From Cherax quadricarinatus (taxonomy: Eukaryota; Arthropoda; Malacostraca; Decapoda; Parastacidae), in NCBI RefSeq assembly GCF_038502225.1, contig NC_091378.1:1524244-1588243 (forward strand): DNA of 64,000 bases. The letters run 5' to 3'. The position numbers and the translations under genes were made by a program. Positions 42,210 to 55,326 of this stretch are shown in pieces. The notes under the pieces were generated by a model, which searched no databases, was not told the DNA's origin, and saw only the letters and a list, made by a program, of their open reading frames with translations. Position 1 is the first letter of the stretch. Every line of letters begins with the position of its first letter.

Positions 42210-43266
42210 ACTGTTGTAGTAGCCAGGTTAATGCTTGGTTACAAGTACTTCTGACAGTCTGGCAGACACACACACTGACTGCTGTTGTAGTAGCCAGGCT
42301 TATGCTTGGTTACAAGTACTTCTGACAGTCTGGCAGACACACACACTGACTGCTGTTGTAGTAGCCAGGCTTATGCTTGGTTACAAGTACTTCTGACAGT
42401 CTGGCAGACACACACACTGACTGCTGTTGTAGTAGCCAGGCTTATGCTTGGTTACAAGTACTTCTGACAGTCTGGCAGACACACACACTGACTGCTGTTG
42501 TAGTAGCCAGGCTTATGCTTGGTTACAAGTACTTCTGACAGTCTGGCAGACACACACACTGACTGCTGTTGTAGTAGCCAGGCTTATGCTTGGTTACAAG
42601 TACTTCTGACAGTCTGGCAGACACACACACTGACTGCTGCTGTAGTAGCCAGGCTTATGCTTGGTTACAAGTACTTCTGACAGTCTGGCAGACACATACA
42701 CTGACTGCTGTTGTAGTAACCAGGCTTATGCTTGGTTACAAGTACTTCTGACAGTCTGGCAGACACACACACTGACTGCTGTTGTAGTAACCAGGCTTAT
42801 GCTTGGTTACAAGTACTTCTGACAGTCTGGCAGACACACACACTGACTGCTGTTGTAGTAACCAGGCTTATGCTTGGTTACAAGTACTTCTGACAGTCTG
42901 GCAGACACACACACTGACTGCTGTTGTAGTAGCCAGGCTTATGCTTGGTTACAAGTACTTCTGACAGTCTGGCAGACACACACTGACTGCTGTTGTAGTA
43001 GCCAGGCTTATGCTTGGTTACAAGTACTTCTGACAGTCTGGCAGACACACACACTGACTGCTGTTGTAGTAGCCAGGCTTATGCTTGGTTACAAGTACTT
43101 CTGACAGTCTGGCAGACACACACACTGACTGCTGTTGTAGTAGCCAGGCTTATGCTTGGTTACAAGTACTTCTGACAGTCTGGCAGACACACACACACAC
43201 TGACTGCTGTTGTAGTAGCCAGACTTATGCTTGGTTACAAGTACTTCTGACAGTCTGGCAGACACA
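42210..43266. repeat. 71-bp satellite
   Basis: About 15 units containing TTGTAGTAGCCAGGCTTATG and ACTTCTGACAGTCTGGCAGA. An internal (CA) run varies from 4 to 7 units and changes the period by 2-4 bp. It starts 30 bp after the 32-bp array. Confidence 0.97.
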
Positions 43267-43627
43267 CATATAATTATCAAATTTAATACAAGGTATGGTC
43301 TGATAAGACAACTGTAAATATAAATCCAGATAACTATGATGGTGTCTTCTATTATTTCTCTATTGAAGTTAAGGAGGGAGGGGAGAGGGGGGAGGGGAGT
43401 GTGGGGAGTACTACATGGCTGTCCATTACCATCATTACCAACACACCGTGAATGACAAGGGCGAGAGAGGGAGGCAGGGAGGGAGGGAGAGAGTGAAGCA
43501 GGAAAGGAGGGAGAGAGGAGGAAAGGGATACAGAGATGAATGGATTGAAGGAGCGGAGGGAAAGAGGAAAACATTGGGATGGTAGATATAAAGAGAGACA
43601 AACTCAGGGAAACATGAAGGTAAGAAT

Positions 43628-43629
<2 letters not shown>
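43267..43629. other. Purine-rich spacer
   Basis: From ~43365 to 43625 GGGAGGGAG/GAAAG-type purine-rich sequence on the plus strand. No gene. Confidence 0.6.

Positions 43630-43724
<95 letters not shown>
43630..43724. repeat. (GA)n microsatellite
   Basis: About 47 GA units. Confidence 0.97.
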
Positions 43725-43726
<2 letters not shown>

Positions 43727-43994
43727 ACTGTAACTTCAGCAAGGATCTTTCACCAGTGAATACTTCATCAGTAGCACAAACATGAGGATGGTGGTGTGGT
43801 TGATAACACAATGATTCTCTCAGTCAGGTTAAGCCCGGCTAGGTGTGGTCAATAACTAGACAGGTGACCACTTGGATGCAGCGGCGACCTTGACTAGAGG
43901 ACCTCGACAAGCTACGAACACGGACGTCCTGTCCCTGCCACGGTAAACTCACCGTGAGAGGAAGAGCTCGTATTGGGTCCCTTCAACCGTAAGT

Positions 43995-44262
43995 TTAAGG
44001 GGTCCAAGACTATTCAAAAGCCTACCATCATACATAAAGGTGATCAATAGACGCCTAGCTGTCTTCAAGAAAGAGCCTAATAACTTCCGCTAGTCAGTTC
44101 CTGATCACCTGGACTGTGGTTTGTACGCTGGATTGCATGCGACCAGCACTAATAGCCTGATGGATCAGGCCTTCATCCTGAAGGTCTATGACATCAGTGA
44201 ACTAAAGAGCCAGAGGAGACATGATAACAGCGTACAAAATACTCAGCAGGTATCGATAGCGG
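43995..44262 (+). pseudogene. LINE C-terminal fragments
   Basis: GGGGTCCAAGACTATTCAAA, GCCTACCATCATACATAAAG resembles 31.58-31.62 kb (GSRLFSSLPSCIRG) with shifts. GACTGTGGTTTGTACGCTGG and AGCCTGATGGATCAGGC parallel 31.64-31.69 kb. At 44204-44258 RARGDMITAYKILSRYR is a piece of the RGDMITTYKILRG motif of the relic at 37.0 kb. Two LINE fragments adjoin here. Confidence 0.6.
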
Positions 44263-44263
44263 G

Positions 44264-46328
44264 GAATATTAACCACTGGTATTGAAATAATGACAACTGG
44301 TATTAGTGGTGTGACCACTGGTATTAGAATAATGACCACTGATATTGGAATACCGAAGACTGGTATAGGAATAGTGACCACTGATATTAGAATACTGAAG
44401 ACTGGTATAGGAATAGTGACCACTGGTATTAGAATAGTGACCACTGATATAGGAACACTGAAGACTGGTATAGGAATAGTGACCACTGGTATTAGAATAG
44501 TGACCACTGATATTGGAATACTGAAGACTGGTATAGGAATAGTGACCACTGGTATTAGAATAGTGACCACTGATATTGGAATACTGAAGACTGGTATAGG
44601 AATAGTGACCACTGGTATTAGAATAGTGACCACTGATATTGGAATACCGAAGACTGGTATAGGAATAGTGACCACTGGTATTAGAATAGTGACCACTGAT
44701 ATAGGAATAGTGACCACTTGTATAGGAATAGTGACCACTGATATTGGAATACTGACGACTGGTATTGGAATAGTGACCACTGGTATTAGAATAGTGACTA
44801 CTGGTATTAGAAGTGACCACTGGTATTAGAATAGTGACCACTGGTATAGGAATAGTGACCACTGGTATTGGAATAGTGACCACTGGTATTGGAATAGTGA
44901 CCACTGGTATTGGAATAGTGATCACTGGTATTAGAATAGTGACCACTGGTATTGGAATATTAACCACTGGTATAGGAATAGTGACCACTGGTATTAGAAT
45001 AGTGACCACTGGTATAGAAATAGTAACCACTGGTATTGGAATAGTGACCACTGGTATTAGAATAGTGACCACTGGTATTAGAATAGTGACCACTGGTATT
45101 AGAATAGTGACCACTGGTATTGGAATAGTGACCACTGGTATTAGGAGAGTGACAACTGATATTAGAATAGTGACCACTGATATTGGAATAGTGACCATTG
45201 GTATTAGAATAGTGACCACTGGTATTGGAATAGTGACCACTGGTATTAGAAAAGTGACCACTGGTATTGGAATAGTGACCATTGGTATTAGAATAGTGAC
45301 CACTGGTATTGGAATAGTGACCACTGGTATTAGAATAGTGACCACTGGTATTAGAATACTGACCACTGGAATTGGAATATTGACCACTGGTATTAGGATA
45401 GTGACCACTGGTATTGGAATATTGACCACTGGTATAGGAATATTAACTACTGGTATTAGAATAGTGACCACTGGAATTAGAATAGTGACCCTGGTATTAG
45501 AATAGCGACCACTGGTATAGGAATATTGACTACTGGTATAAGAATATTAACCACTGGTATTATTATAGTAACCACTGGTATTAAAATAATAACCACTGGT
45601 ATTAGAATAGTGACCACTGGTATTAGAATAGTAACCACTGGTACTGGAATAGTGACCATTGGTATTGGAATAGTAACTATTGGTATTGGAATACTGACAA
45701 CTGGTATAGGAATATTAACTACTGGTATCAGAATAGTAACCACTGGTATTGGAATAGTAACCACTGGTACTGGAATAGTAACCACTGGTATTGGAATAGT
45801 AACCACTGGTACTGGAATAGTAACCACTGGTATTGGAATAGTAACCACTGGTATTGGAATAGTAACCACTGGTATTGGAATAGTAACCACTGGTATTGGA
45901 ATAGTAACCACTGGTATTGGAATAGTAACCACTGGTATTGGAATAGTAACCACTGGTATTGGAATAGTAACCACTGGTACTTGAATAGTAACCACTGGTA
46001 TTGGAATAGTAACCACTGGTATTGGAATAGTAACCACTGGTATTGGAATAGTAACCACTGGTATTGAAATAGTAACCACTGGTATTGGAATAGTAACCAG
46101 TGGTATTGAAATAGTAACCAATGGTACTGGAATAGTAACCACTGGTATTGGAATAGTAACCACTGGTATTGGAATAGTAACCACTGGTATTGGAATAGTA
46201 ACCACTGGTATTGAAATAGTAACCACTGGTATTGAAATAGTAACCACTGATATTGGAATAGTAACCACTGGTATTGGAATAGTAACCACTGGTATTGGAA
46301 TAGTAACCACTGGTATTGGAACATTGAG
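44264..46328. repeat. 21-bp satellite with 63-bp higher order on the left
   Basis: About 98 units of GACCACTGGTATTGGAATAG with one extra base. From 44350 to 44700 a three-unit pattern (TGAAGACTGGTATAGG, then TTAGAATAGTGACCACTGAT) repeats every 63 bp. From ~45500 GTAACC replaces GTGACC. The unit is seven codons and the frames of up to 400 aa are artefacts. Confidence 0.97.
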
Positions 46329-46569
46329 CAACTGGTGGGAATTGTGTTGGAGGTGGGATCGGTGGGGAGGGAGGTGGGTAGGGACTGGTAGTGGTGTGGG
46401 AGGGTGCTGACCACTGGTGAGTGGGTGGGTGAGTTGTGGGTTTAAGAAAGGGGGAGTGGTGGTCGCGTGCTAGGGCCGGAAATAAAGAGTGTGTCGGCCT
46501 GGTTTCCCATGAAGCAGTGTCCGGTGTCTCTCCTGACTGACTGACATACATTTACCAGCTAAAACTTGG
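46329..46569. other. Short unique spacer
   Basis: GGTGGG-rich start, then CTGACTGACTGACATACA at 46532-46549; no gene. Confidence 0.5.
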
Positions 46570-49500
46570 GCTGTAGCACCTCCACTACCTCACTGTTCCC
46601 CCCAACACCACATCACTGCTCCCCCCACATCACATCACTGCTCCCCCCAACACCACATCACTGCTCCCCCCAACACCACATCACTGCTCCCCCCACACCA
46701 CCTCACTGCTCCCCCAACACCACCTCACTGCTCCCCCAACACCACATCACTGCTCCCCCCACACCACCTCACTGCTCCCCAGACCACCTCACTGCTCCCC
46801 ACACCACCTTATTACTCCCCACACAACCTCACTGCTCCCCACACCACCTCACTGCTCGCTAACACCACCTCACTGCTCCCCACACCACCTTATTACTCCC
46901 CCACACATCACTGCTCCCCCCCCACACCACCTCACTGCTCCCCAAACCACATCACTGCTTCCCCCACACCACCTCACTGCTCCCCACACCACCTTATTAC
47001 TCCCCACACCCCACTGCTACAACCTCACTGCTCGCTAACACCACCTCACTGCTCCCCACACCACCTTATTACCACATCACTGCTCCCCCCCCACACCACC
47101 TCACTGCTCCCCAAACCACATCACTGCTCCCCCACACCACCTCACTGCTCCCCACACAACCTCACTTCTCCCCCACACCACCTCACTGCTCCCAACACAC
47201 CACCTCACTGCTCCCCACACCACCTCACTGCTCCCTCACACAACCTCACTGCTCCTCCACACCACCTCGCTGCTCCTCACACCACTTCACTGCTCCCCCA
47301 CACCACCTCACTGCTCCTCCACACAACCTCACTGCTCCCCACACCACCTCACTGCTCCCCCACACCACCTCACTGCTCCCCACACCTCACTGCTTCCCAC
47401 ACCACCTCACTGCTCCTCCACACCACCTCACTGCTCCCAACACCATCTCACTGCTCCCAACACACCAAATCAGTGCTCCCAACACACCACCTCACTGCTC
47501 CCCACACCACCTCACTGCTCCCAACACACCACCTCACTGCTCGCAACACACCAACTCACTGCTCCCCACACACCACCTCACTGCTCCCCACAGCACCTCA
47601 CTGCTTCCCACACCACCTCACTGCTCCTCCACACTACCTCATTGCTCCAAACACAACCTCACTGCTCCCCACCCCACCTCACTGCTCCCTCACACCACCT
47701 CACTGCTCCACCACACCACCTCACTGCTCCCAACATACCTCTTCACTGCTCCCAACACCACCTCACCGATCCCCACACCACGTTACTGCTCCCCACACAC
47801 CACCTCACTGCTCCCCACACCACGTCACTGCTCCCCACACACCACGTCACTGCTCCCAACACACCAGCTCACTGCTCCCAACACACCACATTACTGCTCC
47901 CAACACACCACCTCACTGCTCCCAACACACCACCTCACTGCTCCTCCACACCACGTCACTGCTCCACACACACCACCTCACTGCTTCCAACATCACCTCA
48001 CTTCTCCCAACAGACCACCTCACTGCTCCCAACACACCACGTCACTGCTCCCCACACACCACCTCACTGCTTCCAACATCACCTCACTTCTCCCAACACA
48101 CCACCTCACTGCTCCTCCACACCACCTCACTGATCCCAACACACCACCTCACTGCTCCCAACACACCACCTCACTGCTCCCCCACACCACCTCACTGCTC
48201 CCCACACACCAACTCACTGCTCCTCCACACCACCTCACTGCTCCCAACACACCACCTCACTGCTCCCAACACACCACCTCACTGCTCCCCATACACCACC
48301 TCAGTGCTCCCAACACACCACCTCACTGCTCCCAACACACCACGTCACTGCTCCTCCACACCACGTCACTGCTCCCCACACACCACCTCACTGCTCCCCA
48401 CATCACCTCACTTCTCCCAACACACCACCTCACTGCTCCCAACACACCACCTCACTGCTCCCAACACACCACCTCACTGCTCCCAACACACAACCTCACT
48501 GCTCCCCACCCCACCTCACTGCTCCCTCACACCACCTCACTGCTCCTCCACACCACTTCACTGCTCCCCCCACACCACCTCACTGCTCCCAACATACCTC
48601 TTCACTGCTCCCAACACCACCTCACCGATCCCCACACCACCTCACTGCTCCCCACACCTCACTGCTTCCCACACCACCTCACTGCTCCTCCACACCACCT
48701 CACTGCTCCCAACACCATCTCACTGCTCCCAACACACCAAATCAGTGCTCCCAACACACTACCTCACTGCTCCCCACACCACCTCACTGCTCCCAACACA
48801 CCACCTCACTGCTCCTAACACACCACCTCGCTGCTCCCCACACACCACTTCACTGGTCCCCACACCAACTCACTGCTTCCCACACCACCTCACCGCTCCT
48901 CCACACTACCTCATTGCTCCACACACAACCTCACTGCTCCCCACCCCACCTCACTGCTCCCCACACCACGTCACTGCTCTCCACACACCACCTCACTGCT
49001 CCCAACACACCACTTCACTGCTCCCAACACACCACCTCAATGCTCCCAACACACCACCTCAATGCTCCTCCACACCACATCACTGCTCCCCACACACCAA
49101 CTCACTGCTTCCCACATCACCTCACTTCTCCCAACACACCACCTCACTGCTCCCAACACACCACCTCACTGCTCCCCACACATTACCTCACTGCTCCTAC
49201 ACACAACCTCACTTCTCCCAACACACCACCTCACTGCTCCCAACACACCATCTCACTGCTCCCAACACACCACCTCACTGCTCCCCCACACCACCTCACT
49301 GCTTCCCATACACCACCTCACTGCTCCTCCACACCACCTCACTGCTCCCAACACACCACCTCACTGCTTCCAACACACCACCTCACTGCACCCCATACAC
49401 CACCTCAGTGCTCCCAACACACCACCTCACTGCTCCCAACACACCACGTCACTGCTCCTCCACACCACGTCACTGCTCCCCACACACCACCTCACTGCTC

Positions 49501-52500
49501 CCCACATCACCTCACTTCTCCCAACACACCACCTCACTGCTCCCAACACACCACCTCACTGCTCCCAACACACCACCTCACTGCTCCCCACACATCACCT
49601 CACTGCTCTTCCACACCACCTCACTGCTCCCAACACACCACCTCACTGCTCCCCACACAACACCTCACTGCTCTTCCACACCACCTCACTGCTCCCAACA
49701 CACCACCTCACTGCTCCCCACACATCACCTCACTGCTCCTCCACACCACCTCACTGCTCCCAACACATCACCTCACTTCTCCCAACACACCACCTCACTG
49801 CTCCCAACACACCACCTCACTGCTCCCAACACACCACCTCACTGCTCCCCACACATCACCTCACTGCTCTTCCACACCACCTCACTGCTCCCAACACACC
49901 ACCTGACTGCTCCCCACACATCACCTCACTGCTCCTCCACACCACCTCACTGCTCCCAACACACCACCTCACTGCTCCTAACACACCACCTCACTGCTCC
50001 CAACACACCACCTCACTGCTCCCCCACACCACCTCACTGCTCCTCACACACCACCTCACTGCTCCTCCACACCACCTCACTGCGCTCCCAACACACCACC
50101 TGACTGCTCCCCACACATCACCTCACTGCTCCTCCACACCACCTCACTGCTCCCAACACACCACCTCACTGCTCCTAACACACCACCTCACTGCTCCCAA
50201 CACACCACCTCACTGCTCTTCCACACCACCTCACTGCTCCCAACACACCACCTCACTGCTCCCCACACATCACCTCACTGCTCTTCCACACCACCTCACT
50301 GCTCCCAACACACCACCTCACTGCTCCCCACACATCACCTCACTGCTCTTCCACACCACCTCACCGCTCCCAACACACCACCTCACTGCTCCCCACACAT
50401 CACCTCACTGCTCCTCCACACCACCTCACTGCTCCCAACACATCACCTCACTTCTCCCAACACACCACCTCACCGCTCCCAACACACCACCTCACTGCTC
50501 CCCACACTTCACCTCACTGCTCCCAACACACCACTTCACTGCTCCCAACACACCACCTGACTGCTCCCCACACATCACCTCACTGCTCCTCCACACCACC
50601 TCACTGCTCCCAACACACCACCTCACTGCTCCTAACACACCACCTCACTGCTCCCAACACACCACCTCACTGCTCCTCACACACCACCTCACTGCTCCTC
50701 CACACCACCTCACTGCTCCCAACACACCACCTCACTGCTCCTAACACACCACCTCACTGCTCCCAACACACCACCTCACTGCTCTTCCACACCACCTCAC
50801 TGCTCCCAACACACCACCTCACTGCTCCCCACACATCACCTCACTGCTCTTCCACACCACCTCACTGCTCCCAAGACACCACCTCACTGCTCCCCCACAC
50901 CACCTCACTGCTCCCAACACACCACCTCACTGCTCCCCACACATCACCTCACTGCTCCCAACACACCACCTCACTGCTCCCGACACACCACCTCACTGCA
51001 CCCAACACACCACCTCACTGCTCCCAACACACCACCTCACTGCTCCCAACACACCACCTCACTGCACCCAACACACCACCTCACTGCTCCCCACACATCA
51101 CCTCACTGCTCTTCCACACCACCTCACTGCTCCCAAGACACCACCTCACTGCTCCCCCACACATCACCTCACTGCTCCCAACACACCACCTCACTGCTCC
51201 CGACACACCACCTCACTGCACCCAACACACCACCTCACTGCTCCCAACACACCACCTCAATGCACCCAACACACCACCTCACTGCTCCCAACACACCACC
51301 TCACTGCTCCCAACACACCACCTCAATGCACCCAACACACCAACTCACTGCACCCAACACACCACCTCACTGCTCCCAACACACCACCTCACTGCACCCA
51401 ACACACAACCTCACTGCACCCAACACACCACCTCACTGCTCCCAACACACCACCTCAATGCACCCAACACACCAACTCACTGCACCCAACACACCACCTC
51501 ACTGCTCCCAACACACCACCTCACTGCACCCAACACACAACCTCACTGCACCCAACACACCACCTCACTGCTCCCAACACACCACCTCACTGCACCCAAC
51601 ACACCACCTCACTGCTCCCAACACACCACCTCACTGCTCCCAACACACCACCTCACTGCACCCAACACACCACCTCACTGCACCCAACACACCACCTCAC
51701 TGCTCCCAACACACCACTTCACTGCTCCCAACACACCACCTCACTGCTCCGAACACACCACCTCACTGCTCCCAACACACCACCTCACTGCTCCCAACAC
51801 ACCACCTCACTGCTCCCAACACACCACCTCACTGCACCCAACACACCACCTCACTGCTCCCAACACACCACCTCACTGCTCCCAACACACCACCTCACTG
51901 CTCCCAACACACCACCTCACTGCTCCCAACACACCACCTCACTGCACCCAACACACCACCTCACTGCTCCCAACACACCACCTCACTGCTCCCAACACAC
52001 CACCTCACTGCTCCCAACACACCACCTCACTGCTCCCAACACACCACCTCACTGCTCCCAACACACCACCTCACTGCTCCCAACACACCACCTCACTGCT
52101 CCCAACACACCACTTCACTGCTCCCAACACACCACCTCACTGCTCCCAACACACCACATCACTGCTCCCAACACACCACCTCACTTCTCCCAACACACCA
52201 CCTCACACCCACACACCTTCACTGCTCCCAACACACCACCTCACTGCTCCCAACACACCACCTCACTGCTCCCAACACACCACCTCACTGCTCCCAACAC
52301 ACCACTTCACTGCTCCCAACACACCACCTCACTGCTCCCAACACACCACTTCACTGCTCCCAACACACCACCTCACTGCTCCCAACACACCACCTCACTG
52401 CTCCCAACACACCACTTCACTGCTCCCAACACACCACCTCACTGCTCCCAACACACCACCTCACTGCTCCCAACACACCACTTCACTGCTCCCAACACAC

Positions 52501-53622
52501 CACCTCACTGCTCCCAACACACCACTTCACTGCTCCCAACACACCACCTCACTGCTCCCAACACACCACTCACTGCTCCCAACACACCACCTCACTGCTC
52601 CCAACACACCACCTCACTGCTCCCAACACACCACCTCACTGCTCCCAACACACCACCTCACTGCTCCCAACACACCACCTCACTGCTCCCAACACACCAC
52701 CTCACTGCACCCAACACACCACTTCACTGCTCCCAACACACCACCTCACTGCTCCCAACACACCACTTCACTGCTCCCAACACACCACCTCACTGCTCCC
52801 AACACACCACTTCACTGCTCCCAACACACCACCTCACTGCTCCCAACACACCACTTCACTGCTCCCAACACACCACTTCACTGCTCCCAACACACCACCT
52901 CACTGCACCCAACACACCACCTCACTGCTCCCAACACACCACCTCACTGCTCCCAACACACCACCTCACTGCTCCCAACACACCACCTCACTGCACCCAA
53001 CACACCACTTCACTGCTCCCAACACACCACCTCACTGCTCCCAACACACCACCTCACTGCTCCCAACACACCACCTCACTGCTCCCAACACACCACTTCA
53101 CTGCTCCCAACACACCACCTCACTGCTCCCAACACACCACTTCACTGCTCCCAACACACCACTTCACTGCTCCCAACACACCACCTCACTGCACCCAACA
53201 CACCACCTCACTGCTCCCAACACACAACCTCACTGCTCCCAACACACCACCTCACTGCTCCGAACACACCACCTCACTGCTCCCAACACACAACCTCACT
53301 GCACCCAACACACCACCTCACTGCTCCCAACACACCACCTCACTGCACCCAACACACCACCTCACTGCACCCAACACACCACCTCACTGCTCCCAACACA
53401 CCACCTCACTGCACCCAACACACCACCTCACTGCACCCAACACACCACCTCACTGCTCCCAACACACCACCTCACTGCACCCAACACACCACCTCACTGC
53501 ACCCAACACACCACCTCACTGCTCCCAACACACCACCTCACTGCACCCAACACACCACCTCACTGCACCCAACACACCACCTCACTGCTCCCAACACACC
53601 ACCTCACTGCTCCTTCACCCAG
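46570..53622. repeat. 7-kb 22-bp satellite array
   Basis: About 320 units of CACTGCTCCCAACACACCAC plus two bases (CT or TT). The left part (46.6-47.5 kb) has 18-24-bp units with variable C runs. The middle (49.5-51.1 kb) has a 65-bp higher order with TCTTCCACACC and CCCACACATCACC units. The right part (51.2-53.6 kb) is uniform. No stop codon is created in the plus frames, hence frames of 876, 791 and 560 aa without any domain. Confidence 0.97.
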
Positions 53623-53675
53623 TGAAGGCGCATAAACCACTCTCCATCCTGACTATCATTTCAGATAATTTCTGA

Positions 53676-54205
53676 ATAACAAAAAAAGTTACAATACCGT
53701 GACTGGAACAATACACAAATAACCTGCACATAGAGAGGAGCTGACGTCTTAAGCTCTTCTCACTGGAACAATACACAAATAACCCGCACATAGAGAGGAG
53801 CTGACGTCTTAAGTTATTCTCACTGGAACAATACACAAATAACCTGCACATAGAGAGGAGCTGACGTCTTAAGCTCTTCTCACTGGAACAATACACAAAT
53901 AACCCGCACATAGAGAGGAGCTGACGTCTTAAGCTCTTCTCACTGGAACAATACACAAATAACCTGCACATAGAGAGGAGCTGACGTCTTAAGCTCTTCT
54001 CACTGGAACAATACACAAATAACCCGCACATAGAGAGGAGCTGACATCTTAAGCTCTTCTCACTGGAACAATACACAAATAACCTGCACATAGAGAGGAG
54101 CTGACGTCTTAAGTTCTTCTCACTGGAACAATACACAAATAACCCGCACATAGAGAGGAGCTGACGTCTTAAGTTCTTCTCTTCTATGTGCGGGTTATCT
54201 GTGTA
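53676..54205. repeat. 60-bp satellite derived from a PLE terminus
   Basis: Eight units of exactly 60 bp (ACTGGAACAATACACAAATA, then GCACATAGAGAGGAGCTGAC). CCTGC and CCCGC alternate strictly, giving a 120-bp higher order. The left flank ATAACAAAAAAAGTTACAAT and the right flank CTTCTATGTGCGGGTTATC are PLE terminus sequence in inverted orientation. The 20-codon period keeps the minus frame open. Confidence 0.95.
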
Positions 54206-54383
54206 AAAATTTCTAAAATCGCCACCATAAAGTGTACAAAGACACCTAAACACGAGGTTCTGGCTGTTGCTTCTCTATAACAACAGCTACTGAAAAATGT
54301 CTGGCTATTCTTATAATGTTGCTAAAGCCTAAACTCACCTTATGTTAAGGTCTGTTTTCTCCCTTCAAGGGCAAAATGCCCAT

Positions 54384-54630
54384 CCAGTAGCTGGCTACAA
54401 TAATGTGCACTTGGGTAGCTGGCTACAATAATGCCCACTTGGGTAGCTGGCTACAATAATGTGCACTTGGGTAGCTGGCTACAATAATGTGCACTTGGGT
54501 AGCTGGCTACAATAATGCCCACTTGGGTAGCTGGCTACAATAATGCCCACTTGGGTAGCCGGCTACAATAATGCCCACTTGGGCAGCTGGCTACAATAAT
54601 GCCCACTTGGGCAGCTGGCTACAATAATGT
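54384..54630. repeat. 28-bp minisatellite
   Basis: About nine units of GTAGCTGGCTACAATAATG plus CCCACTTGG or TGCACTTGG. The GTAGCTGGCTAC part is nearly self-complementary. Confidence 0.95.
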
Positions 54631-54679
54631 TTTCCTTCAGAGATATAGGCAGCTGAATTTAAGAAATGTCTGGCCTACA

Positions 54680-54840
54680 CAGTAGACTTCTTCTGTCAAA
54701 TACAGAGACAACAGTGAAATGAAGACGATGTAATCAGTCCGTCAACCTTAGCGCAGTAGTATTTGAGGTGGTCAGTCCCTCAGCCTGGAGAAGAGTCCAG
54801 CTCCTTGTTGGTATTTTATACCATTTTTCAACATGTAATG
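54680..54840 (-). mobile_element. PLE-type terminal remnant
   Basis: CACAGTAGACTTCTTCTGTC at 54678-54697 is a minus-strand stem II and box region, and GGTCAGTCCCTCAGCCTGGA with TTGGTATTTTATACCATTTT occurs in the structures at 22.7-22.85 and 23.7 kb. The GAAA core is mutated. Confidence 0.5.
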
Positions 54841-55039
54841 AGTACCCTGGACTGTGTGCCGTCAGTAACAACAGCCTGGATGATCAAGCCGTCAAGTAGA
54901 TATACCAGCGCAGGAATAGGGTGTAAGGAGTTGCTTGACATGCAACACAGAAGACAGAATGATGATGAGGGATGAATCATCCAGATATGAAAGGGCAGCA
55001 AAGATGAATAGTATTGTTTTTATAGGGAAGAAATGGGTG

Positions 55040-55130
55040 GGTGTGGACTCCCTGAGGAATGGGGAAGATAATCACAATCCCTGAGGAATGGGGAAGATAA
55101 TCACAATCCCTGAGGAATGGGAAGGAAGAT
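55040..55130. repeat. 29-bp repeat, three copies
   Basis: CCCTGAGGAATGGGGAAGAT then AATCACAAT, three copies, the last with a GGAAGG insertion. Confidence 0.85.
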
Positions 55131-55137
55131 AATCAGG

Positions 55138-55275
55138 TATTTGGAGGCACGGTTCATGGTGGCACTGCAACACAACTTCAAGTGTACTGGAGGCACTGTT
55201 CATGGTGGCACTGCAACACAACTTCAAGTGTACTGGAGGCACTGTTCATGGTGGCACTGCAACACAACTTCAAGA
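55138..55275. repeat. 46-bp repeat, three copies
   Basis: GGAGGCACTGTTCATGGTGG and CACTGCAACACAACTTCAAG recur every 46 bp. Confidence 0.9.
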
Positions 55276-55326
55276 GTACGAACTTTTCGAAACAGCAAGA
55301 GTACAAACTCACCAACAAAAAGTCGT

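Noticed and set aside
44269..46551. Overlapping frames of 150-400 aa (IPVVTI and TTGIGIV repeats) on both strands
   Set aside because: A 21-bp satellite with no stop codons in most frames; no independent coding evidence.
47473..53635. Frames of 876, 791 and 560 aa rich in His, Thr, Pro and Cys, resembling a structural protein
   Set aside because: They arise from a 22-bp satellite cycling through three stop-free frames; neighbouring frames give the same protein shifted.
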